DNA of 64,000 nucleotides from Apus apus (lineage: Eukaryota > Chordata > Aves > Apodiformes > Apodidae), in NCBI RefSeq assembly GCF_020740795.1, contig NC_067289.1, positions 19,178,608 to 19,242,607 of the forward strand, read 5' to 3'. The notes under the pieces were generated by a model. That model was not told where the DNA came from, did not search any database, and saw only the letters and a list, made by a program, of their open reading frames with translations. The translations under genes and the position numbers were made by a program. Shown piece by piece: positions 53,931 through 64,000 of the stretch; position 1 is the stretch's first letter; each line of letters starts with the position of its first letter.

Positions 53931-56490
53931 ATGACCAACCAAATGGAGGTTTCTAGGGTGATTAATCATTAAATATACTGGGAGCAAATATTGATAAATG
54001 GATAGGTTCATTGTCCATGACCACTTAGTCCTTTGCCTCTCTGCTGAGATTGCTAACAGAGCTACCAATTGCTGCTGTTCAGCAGGGGTTTTTTGTGATG
54101 TGCATAGCTGACCAGGGTTAATTCCAAAAGTCCACAAACCCTTTGCATGTGACACTGACAAGAGGATTGCTAGTAAGACTATATTTTTATGAGTACTGTA
54201 AAAAGAATTCAGCAGCCTTAAAAAATGCACGCCATTTTTCAAATCTTGGCTGCATATTGCTTGCAAAAGAAAGAACTATTCTTTAATGGAGATCTTATTG
54301 AACTTCCTCCTGTTTGGTCTATTGGACTCTGCTCTGGTGGTGTCCCTCCCTTAACCTTGCCTAATGAGCCAGCTCTCCATAATGACAGCTGCTGCTGTCT
54401 GGTTTTGACTTTGGAGAGCTCCATAAGTGTGAAGTGTAGTGACATCATACTCCCTAGGGTGTCAGTTATTAGCTGCTAAAAGTAGTTACAGGCAAACACA
54501 GAACAGAAAAATCAAATGTCTGTTTAAAGCACTGGTGAATGGGAAGATAAAGAGAGCGAGCTCATCTGAGGGGCTTTTCATTTAAATGTAAGGGCTACAA
54601 CGTTGGACTGCTATGCTGGTAAATGTTGCAGATGATGCTTTAGGACTCGTGAGCTAGGAGAGCCCACAGAAACACGTTCATCCCTGGTGCAGTTCCACAA
54701 CTGCCATGGTAAGTGAGCTTTTTGTGTTTATTTCCCACCGGTTAGGTTATCTGATCTGAGTAATCTGTGTTTTGCAGTTCTTAATGTAAGTGTAGCTATG
54801 GGACTCACAGCACGAGAATGATGTCAGTGTTACTGCCAGTATAATCACTGTTCTCTTAAAAAATAAAACACAAACCAATATTCATATTGTAAAATGAAGC
54901 ATTCAAAGGTTAAGAAATAATCTCAGTAAAAAAAAACACATGCAGGTGTAAATGGAGTCTCCAAGTTCAGGAAAGTATCCTGCTCAGCATGTGTTGAGGG
55001 CTATTTGGTACAAGTTCTTTTGACACCAGTTAAGAACCTTCAGGCCTTGATTACAGATCTATGAGCTAAGACAGTCTTCATGACAGAGGTCACATTTTCA
55101 GGCTTTAACTTAATTTCAGTTTTGTATTGTAGACTTCTGTTTAATGTTTCTGTGGTACTAGCAAGGTGTTTCAGATACTACGCTGCTCCAAATGACAGCT
55201 GATCTAATGAAGAAAACATATAAATACAGAAGCAATATAACATGGAAGTTAAGATGAACATAGGACTGGGTGTCTCACAATCTTTGAAAATCTCACTGTG
55301 TTGTTTTTGTACTAATTAAGTCATGGACAGATATACAAAACTAGGTCTGTTGGTACTGTTAGAAGATTTTCTAACCTGAGCTACTCGTATCAGTCTTTTC
55401 TACACTTAAATTACTGTCTAAAGGCAGGCAGAGGTAGAAATTTGACACTATGACCCTTCCAGACAAACACCAGAAATTCTCATTCCACGTTACAGCTCTG
55501 ACCCGTGGGTCTGCAGCTTCCTTGGCCAAAGTATAATCTCATCCATTTGGAATCACCTACAACAGCTTTGTGTGATTCAAAACCATCAGAAATCACTTGT
55601 AACTAGCACTAGTCCCCTTGTCAGGGAGAACAACCTGTTCTCCATCCAACTTTTGCACCCTGGCCCCAAACTGCCTGGTCTCCTGTTTGCAGCCAGGACA
55701 CAAGCTAGAAACATAAGTCTGCTGATCCTACAGAGCCTGACTCACGTCTCTGTCAACCACTTAAAGCAGCCTTCCCCAGAGGGAGAGAGGAGCTTGATGG
55801 ATGTTGTACTGCAGGGTATCAGAGTGCATGCTAATGAAGCAACAGATCCATTACAGTATTTATCCATTTTGCAAGATCCAATTACAGGAACTTTGTGAAG
55901 TATAGAATAGTTTGATTTTACCCTGTGTTCATCCTGTAAAAGATGATGTCTCTAAAAGATATTGCCATCCTATCATTATTTGCTAGTGCTGATTCATCTA
56001 TGTTCAACATTGTTTAGAGCCAGGATTTGATTCTGCCTTGTTGCTGATATTGTTTTTTGAAAATCTGTTTGATAATTGTCATGGATAAAGCTGAAGAATC
56101 CCTGATTCTTCTTCTTGTGGAGTGTGACATGTAAAATAGAAGATACTCTTGCTATTACAGATCAGAAGGCAGGGACTGACGTAGGAATTACTATGTAAAA
56201 TTACATTGTCTCTGTTATGTAGGAATTCAGACAGTGATTGTGATAGTCCCTTTTGTCCTTTAAAAATGAGAATTTATGACTCAAAGATGCTCCTGACAGT
56301 AGCAAAAATTTCAACATTATACTTGAGTCTTATTTTAATGGTATACTATCCCATCCTTTTAGTTGCAAGTGTGGTGCTTAGAATGCAAATTGATTTACAG
56401 TCATTTTCTTCCGTCTGCGAAACAGGCACCAAAAAAAAAAAAAAAGGGCAAGAAATTCTATTTTCAGTGCTGGCAGCCAGAGGGGCAAAA

Positions 56491-56508
56491 TATAATAATA
56501 ATAATAAA
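56491..56508. repeat. (TAA)n microsatellite
   Basis: TATAATAATAATAATAAA, five perfect TAA-type units, 45 bp after a run of 15 A. Confidence 0.8.
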
Positions 56509-58916
56509 CAGTTATTGAAGATTTTTTTCCTCTTTGCATGGTTCCTCTTTTTCATGGTTTGTTTTTTTTTTGAGGAAGAGAACTATTTTTAGGTGGCTCC
56601 TTTAGACTGCCTGAAGGAGTAGCATCTGAAAGAGAATGACAGTAAGAAATAGAAATACAGGGAAGTTTTAAAAACATGAAATGCATACAGTTTTTAGCAG
56701 GTGTTCAACTTCTTGTTTAGAAAGATTTCCTGCTGCGTTACATTTTCCTTGCTGTATCCCCCAGAAGGCTGAATGTTGCTGTCTCCTGCAGACAATGCAG
56801 CAACGCCCTTATTTTGTATTAGTGAATGATTTTTCCATTCACAAGCTGTTTCAGTGTTCCAGAGCATCTCACTACTCTAGCGTGCATTTATCTGAATTTA
56901 ATGTAATTTATTCGTAAAAAGGTTAATCTCTCCTCATTTGGGGGATACAGTCGGGGTAAAGGCACATGAAGTAGTACAAACAACTGAGATCTTCTGGCAG
57001 GCTTTTTGTCGGCTTAACACTTTCAGCAAGGGCCTTGACACTGATTATAATGCCAATAGAATGAAATATTCTCTAAAACCTAAAATTTCCTGATGGAATG
57101 CTGGCAAAGTAGTGCTGATGTGGCATACACTTACTGCATCAGCTATAGGCGGTGGCACCATCTTCCATGTTCTGTTTTCAGGGTTAAAGAAGTGTATAAA
57201 TACCCTCTGCAAGAGATAGAACTGCCTGAACCTTAGATCTGACTTTAGCTGAGCATTCACACCTTTGTGCCATGCTCTTTGTGTGCAGATGGACCTGCTG
57301 CCTATGGAAATTACCTCAGTTCAAATAGAAGCAATGTAGAAAACTGAACTCTGTGAATTATCATTAATGGATCTACCTGATTTTTGTAGAAAATCCAAGG
57401 ATGATGGACCTAAACAATCAATTAAATTAGCATAAAAATCTTTGGGAAGTACATATCTATCAGTTTTTTATATCCCAAGCTAGAACACACTGAAATGAAG
57501 GACAATTCAACAACATATGTGCCTAGAATATATTTAGATCCAATAGCAGGAAGCTGACTCCAGGTAGATTCAGACTGGAAATGAGGCACATGTGTGTCAT
57601 AGCGTGGGTCACCACACATGAGCATCTCTAGACAAGGAACATGGGATATTTCACATGCACAGTGAACTCTGAGGGTTTGTCTGCATGAGGCTATACATGT
57701 GTGATCTAAATTACTTAACACTGACAAGTTAAAGGATCTTATTCAGGAACTACTTAGGGAATACATTTGACTGTTGCTGTAAAATGTCAGACTAAAAGAT
57801 TAGAATAATCTCTGTGGTAGGAAAATATATGAGTCTATGGCAATAGCTCTGTCCTATATGTGCACAGCAGAGAGAGAACAAGAAAAGGTTTTCATTCTGC
57901 TGCATAAGTAGATATTAATGGCACTGTCTTGCCACAAATTTTCACACGATTAGATAGTTAGATTGTGTCAAATCTCGGGTCATCACCGAGACTACTTTCC
58001 ATAAAATTTTTGACATCAGAAGAGCAACACCCACATTGAAGCGAAATCTGAAGACTGTTTGTGAGACAGAGTCCTTTTCCACAGAAATAGTGTTGTCAGC
58101 AGCACGTTTGTTTGAATTAAAGTGCAGATTGGATCTAGTTGTTGATGCTGATCTCAACTTTTATGTAGGACATAAATTGAATACATTACATTTTCTAACA
58201 CTCCAGGCCAGCATTCTCTGACGCAGATACCAAAGCTTAAGTAAATGGGAGCAGGCAGTGTTTGCCAGCCTGAGGTTTCAGGCCATTAGAAATTTCAGGT
58301 GCCCAAATGTAAATGTAGTATAGATATCCAAGTTGAAAGATGTCTTGCAATTATATCCAAAGATACATACTTTTCTGACAACACACAGGAATCAGCTATT
58401 ACTGCTGATGCTGCACGAACGCAGCGAAGGAGTCTTTTGATGTATTTCAAGAAACATAAGTTCAGTGTCCTGTAACTACATCCGTAACCACCAGCCTCTC
58501 AGGAAAAACCTCGAGAAGGCTGTTTTTTGTTTATTAATTGTTAACTTCGCACTCTTGTGCCTTCCTTCCTCTGTAAGCTTCCTTTTTTTTTGAAGATGAA
58601 GCCTAGTGATGCAGTGTTTGCCTATAGGCGTCCTTTTTCCTGTGAACATAGAGAACCCTGAAGAACAAATAAACTTTTTAGGTTGCTGATCCTGCATGTT
58701 TGCAGATTCATTGGGAGATTTGGCTCACATGTAAGGACACAAGGATCTGGCTCCTAGGGAATAAACGTCAAAGAACATGAAAAGAAAAGGCTTAGTAGGC
58801 ACTGGGACTATAAGAACAAAGAGTGCTTCCAAACTGCAGTAGTGAAAACCACTGGGAAATGTGGAATAGTCTGACAGAAGCAATAAGAATGATGGTTCTG
58901 AGTCAGGCACTGAATC

Positions 58917-58953
58917 AGAAAAAAAGGGAGGGGGGGGAGGAAAAAAAAAGAGG
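58917..58953. repeat. Homopurine mirror-like tract
   Basis: 37 uninterrupted purines: an A7 block, GGGA, G8, AGG, an A9 block and GAGG. The order of A and G blocks is nearly mirror-symmetric around the G8 run. Confidence 0.85.
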
Positions 58954-61900
58954 CTTGATCCAAGTGAATTAAAGCCACTTGAATTCCTGGAAATGAATTA
59001 TTTCCTCTGTATCAAAAAGGAAAAAAGACAAAGAGGTTAAGAAAGTAATTATATCTTGCGGAAAGAATTATATGGCACTTTCTGACTCCCAGGCTTACAT
59101 TCAGGGTACTAACCAAAACTTTGACACACTGACAGACTTTCTGTAGTGAGTCTCAGCAGTGCTGCCTGCACTGCCTATTTACTTTTCAGTACTTCCTCTT
59201 GGAGGCTTTCTTTTAGTCTGTGTTCTCAGCAGGCTTTTAGAGGAAGCTCTGGGTATTATTTTTTGTCCAGAATAAACAGAACTGTCTTCTGTGCATAAGC
59301 TCTCTTCTTCCCTTGTGAATTTACAAATACTGTAGAAAAACAAAATTATCACAGAAATAGTGTTTTGTTACATGATCACTCAAATATAGTGCTGAGGGCT
59401 TGTTTCCTTGCTTTGGCGATGAGTTCAAGTCTATCAGTTACATAATTTACTTTTTATGTTGTGAAGGCCTTCAAGGAAGTGCTGAAGCTTATGAGCCATC
59501 TCCCCCCTTTCCTATCTTAGGCTTAGAATATTTTCATTCTGTTCGTCTCTGCTTGGATGCCGAGCGTCTGAAGACTGTTGCAGAGTATCTGTTTTCAATG
59601 CACACTGATGTTTTGCCAGTCATATGTCATGAGGGAGCTTCCTCCTACTGGTATGAACAATATGACCATGAAAGAAGGCAAACAGTAACTGCATTATGTC
59701 CTCCAAAAGATGGATAGAATTTAGAGGGAATATGTTTTTCTGCGCTGTGTTTCATGACCTTGCTCATCAGTTGCACGACACTGCTAAATTTGTTTCCTTG
59801 TGCTTGCAAATGAAATTAAATCAAGTTTGTAAACCAGAAAATTATAGTCATATGCTTTGTAGATTGATGGTGACAGACATACCATAAAATGCTAAAAAAG
59901 ATATCAGCTGCAATTAGTCTATAAAGAAATGAATCACCAATATGAATTTGATAACCAAGATTTCAAACTATTAACTTTGTTTTGTCCTATAAACTCACTA
60001 AAAATGTCTTTTTGTGTTGATTTTGTTGATGGATGGAAGTTGTTTGAAATAATTACGTTAAGATTCAGTTATTCAAAAAACTGTATCATTTAATACCAAA
60101 AATCCATTTGCTTATGAATGCGTTCGGGTTGCTGCACTGAACATACCCAGACTCCTAAGCTCCAACTATCAAGGGGGGCTCTGTCATTCTTAATTGGCTG
60201 AAGAGCTGAAAAGGACTGGAACAATTTCCTACAGACTTTTTCTGGCTCTCCTGGTATGATGCCCTGAAGGAGATGAGACACTGCTATATCCCAGAGACCA
60301 CTGGGTTAAATTAACCAGGATATGATTAAAATGACAGAAACAACCTCAAAAGCTTTATGCTTTTGCAAGCAACATTATCTCTCACTGTCCCAAAGAAAGT
60401 TTATTCCTCAGTACTTCCCTAGAGAGAAGAGTTAAAAATTGCCCATTTTTGGAATGAGGACTGGCCAATAGATGGCCAGAAAAAGCAATCTGAGAACTAG
60501 TGTGTCCAGCTGGAGCCCAGCCACTGTGACTGGTGATCCCCTGAACCAGCGCTGTGCAGCAGAAGCTGCTGCCCACTGCAGAAAGCATCCCCCAGCAGGT
60601 GCCACCTAGAGAAGCAAGTGGTAGCCTGGCCTGTGAGAGTCAGAGATGAAGCAAGGTGCATGGGAATGAAGGAAAAAGAGGAATAGTGGGAAAAGGAGTT
60701 AACCTTTATATTGTGTGCTGGAAAGATCAAACCGCATTGCACTGCTGCAGTGTTTTGAAGTACATTTTGTCTTAGGACCTGACTCTCCTTGTGCCAATTT
60801 AAGTCATCAATTTAATACAGAGTGATGCAAAGAAGCATCAGCCCCTTGCGTGTCTGCTCATACAGACAGACATACATGCTGGATGCTTGCTTTTTAGCAC
60901 AATCATGAACCAACAATGCTAAAACACCATTTGTTTTGCTTTGTCAGGGGAACCAGCTGTCACTGTAGCCACGTCACTAAATCACATTACAGCCCTCAGT
61001 CTAATGACATTTGTATAGATCTCCAGTTCTCTACTATTTGTCACTAATCAGAGTAGTCTGAAGATAATCATGCAGGGACACTATCCCATTTGATGTTCTT
61101 TCCCTCTACCTTAGCTCATCATTTCTACAATGCACACACAAGCCAGCATACCCTGACTTCTCCAATTCCTTTTGCTATCTTTATTTTTCTTTTTTTTTTT
61201 AGCAGAAATAGTTGAGAGATCAATGAGGTTAGTGTGCTGGGTCTATTGCTCAACTCCCCAGTTTTCTGTTGTGGTGGGATCTACCAGGAAACTTGAAGAA
61301 ATCCAAAGAACAGCCAAACCTCTTCTCATACTTGCTCTGAGAGGCCTACCCTGCCTGTGTGACAGGGATAGTTGAACATGATTTAGCCTTAAAATATGAA
61401 ATACATTTTTATATACAGTATGCCTCATTCCAGTGGAGACCATGTTAAGGTTCATTTTAGCAATATGGAGTGCTCTTGTTTTCTCTTTCTGTTTTAGCAA
61501 TGCAAAAAAAGAAGGAAAAAAAAAAGAAAATTAAATTCTCTTCCCTGTTACAGGTGCTTGAAACTGCAGTGAATTTTATTAAGTGAAATTGTTTACAATT
61601 TTAATCAACATAGCTGCAGAATTTGACCAACCATCTTAAAACCGTTGAGTTTATTTTTAAGATTCAAAATGTTATATTAATAATGTAAATGATCGTAGGG
61701 AATATCTACTTATATTGACCTTAGAAATTGTATTAAACGTAGTAAATACAGTATTTGCTGGCTAAAATGGAAAGATGAAATGCTCAGTCACTTGAAGCTT
61801 TATATGGTAATAATCAGAAAAACAGCTTCTTTTTAAAATGTAGCTGTCAAACTGACAGGTTGCAAAAGAAACAGATTCCCAGCTATTCAGTAGTTCTAAA

Positions 61901-64000
61901 AGATCCAGATCATCCAGTTTCATCAGCCTATTAAAGAGGGAGACTTGAATTTGTTCAATTCAAATAATTTTTTTCTGTTTGCTCACTTAGGCTGGTCCTA
62001 ACCACAGGTTCATAAGAAATTCATAATAAACTTCTGAGCTTACTCAATCCAAGATAGCACTGAACATCAAATAGCTGTCAATTATAAGGTAGCAGAGACT
62101 TGAGTAAAAATGCACCTGCCTTTTTTGAGAAATGCTTTGAGTTGATTACAATCACTTTGACATAAGATGCAATTCTTTGCAAGTGCAGAGAGCAACTGAT
62201 TCTGGCAATTTCCATATGGGAATTTTTCCAGGGATATTTGATGTAAGCAAATGTCTCTGAAAATTAGCTGTGTACAAGGATCACTTAGAAGACTTTTCTG
62301 AAAAAAGACACCTCTGTGTCTGCTACAGTTTAGACAAGCTTGTATAAATTCAGTGATTCCTGACCCCTTATCCATGTCTGTCACTCAGCCTCCATCATTC
62401 TAAACCAGCTTTTTCTTCTTTGGAGTAGTGGAAGCCTTGGGCTTTTTCACATGCTTGTTAATGTATTTGCCAAGATAGTTGGGACTTCATTGCAAAGATG
62501 CTACTCCTCTGCTGATTGACATTCAGCATGGACAGGCAGAGCTGGCCAAGGAAAGAAGCAAGAAGCCAGAAAAGAACAAAAACCTTCAATTTTTTGAGGT
62601 TTTTATTCCAAATGTCTTTGAATCAGCAGCTCTGGGCCCTTCCCAGCTCTTGAAGGAGTGCCAGTTCAATACAGTGAGTGAATAAGGTGTGTGCGGGGGC
62701 GACTGCTTCTCTGTCAGTTGTGAGAAGCTTTATTTTAAAAAGTGCCTTTTTTTTTTGCCTTTTTTTTTTTTTCTTTTTGCCAGCATTACAGAGTTTTGAA
62801 TGGCTCAGAGGAGCTGGTCATGGTTTAGGGAGACTTTCTTGTTGATGGCCTGTTGCCCAGTCAAATCCAGCCCAGGTCATTAATGACTAGAAACTGTTAC
62901 CATGTTAACACAGTCTGATGGATGATGTGAACTGTTCCCGAGTCCAGTTCCTAGCAGAAAAAGCATCGCAGGAACCAGTACTGCTCTTGTCCCTAACTGA
63001 CTCTGGTGAGCAGAGGGGGACGGAGCTGTGCCAGCAGGTTCATTTGGGGCAGAGCTGAGCTGAGGCATGCAGCTGAAGGCTGGTGTAGCAAGCTTCCTCT
63101 GCTGCCACACATCCTTTCCTTCTCTGCAGAGAGAGAACATGAGCCTGTGAAGCTGTCAAGCTGCTGCTTTCTCTAATGTTGAAATGACACGCAGTGAAAA
63201 CAGGCAAGAAAAACTAAGAGAAAGAGGGAGCACCTTGGCTAAGGAGCACTGATATCTTCTGGTGAAAGATACATGGGAAGGCATGAATGGTTTCATTCAG
63301 AGTTTTGGACCAAAGCCCTGTGTATATGAGGAAAATCATTAACATGCCATTAGCAGTCATGTGTTAAAATGGAAACGACTTCTTTATTGTAATTTCTCGT
63401 TTCATTTTATGTTGTTACTGCTGCTTTTTTGCATTTTGCTTATTTGGACTTTTGTACTGGTCATTTTCACTTTGCTTATATTTTATTTCACTCCTTTGTT
63501 TGCTCATTTGTTCTTCCATCTGAAAAGCTCTCATGTTGGGTAACTTGCTCAGCAGCAAGGGTAGAAGGAAGGCAGGTGGGCAGGCATTCTGAATTCTGAT
63601 TTTGGCTGTGCTGCTTGTTGCTTGGCAAGCTGTTTACACCACTCTGTGCCTTACTTTCCCACAGAAAGAAACTCATGGTTGAATAACTGTGCTTTTTACT
63701 GAAGGGAAACACAATGAAACAAAGTATTATATTCCATATGCTCCTTGAAGTGGATATGAATTGATTAAGCCCTGTAAGCCTCTGCTGTTCGTCTTCCTTT
63801 CCGGAATTAGGTTTAGATGTTGAGTCATTGTTGATGTACACATCCAAACCACTACAGACATTGTAGCCTTCAAACTAATAACTCCAAAATGTTCTAGATT
63901 CTTCAGCCCGTTTAACAGATGTGATATGCAAGTAGCAAATCATAGTAACTAGTGAAACACAGTTACAGTACAGATCTGAGCTGGCACTGCAGAGAGTATG

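Larger units (their letters stand above)
53931..64000. other. Gene-free stretch to the right edge
   Basis: No coding exon of a known gene was recognised. A strong donor sequence (GCCATG|GTAAGTGAG, 54716-54722 region) lacks a convincing acceptor upstream. Simple repeats include an A15 run (56431-56445), a TAA array (56491-56508), a homopurine tract (58917-58953) and T-rich DNA (62745-62777). Open frames of 60-128 codons look random. Confidence 0.45.

Noticed and set aside
59400-59717. 105-codon plus-strand frame (MFPCFGDEFKSISY...)
   Set aside because: No splice context, no known family, and length within chance expectation for AT-rich DNA.
61160-61375. Strong pyrimidine tract and AG at about 61180-61204 with a 67-codon frame
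   Set aside because: No donor follows at a plausible distance and the peptide has no recognisable similarity; the pyrimidine run is part of a T homopolymer.

Overview
The window is nuclear DNA of an amniote, most probably a bird. The reasons are large introns with canonical GT/AG splicing, three CpG-island promoters in otherwise AT-rich DNA, and interspersed repeats made up of CR1 LINE fragments with none of the Alu/L1 load of mammals. Four protein-coding genes can be recognised by reading conserved exons. Their order matches the vertebrate block USP13 - NDUFB5 - MRPL47 - ACTL6A (human 3q26.33), so no horizontal transfer or mobile gene cassette is involved.

Layout. (1) 1-7878: USP13 on the minus strand. 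Only the first coding exon (44 residues) is present; 1-7746 is the proximal part of intron 1 and the remaining exons lie beyond the left edge. Its CpG-island promoter (about 7440-8450) carries a GC-rich tandem repeat. (2) 10.3-15.0 kb: NDUFB5, minus strand, complete, six exons, 189 residues, a membrane-arm subunit of mitochondrial complex I. (3) 15.1-20.45 kb: MRPL47, plus strand, complete, seven exons, about 242 residues, a mitochondrial large-ribosome protein. NDUFB5 and MRPL47 are head-to-head, with start codons only 139 bp apart, and share a CpG island with a YY1-type and an ETS-type site. (4) 22.5-31.3 kb: ACTL6A (BAF53a), minus strand, complete, 14 coding exons, 429 residues, an actin-related subunit of BAF, INO80 and TIP60 chromatin complexes. 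It is convergent with MRPL47 and starts in a third CpG island with several CCAAT and GC boxes.

31.8-64 kb holds no gene that I can identify. From conserved synteny GNB4 would be expected on this side on the plus strand, but I found none of its coding exons. This stretch contains one good exon candidate (33423-33585) that could be spliced to a donor in the ACTL6A CpG island, a young-looking CR1 tail, an older CR1 fragment, two MIR/L2-like relics and simple repeats.

The most unusual sequence feature is in MRPL47: the 3' end of exon 1, including its 5' splice site, lies inside a GC-rich minisatellite, so the donor motif is present in eight tandem copies. I saw no prokaryotic, viral or defence-type system. 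Exon boundaries were set by hand from splice signals, phase continuity and remembered family sequence; transcript ends are estimates.
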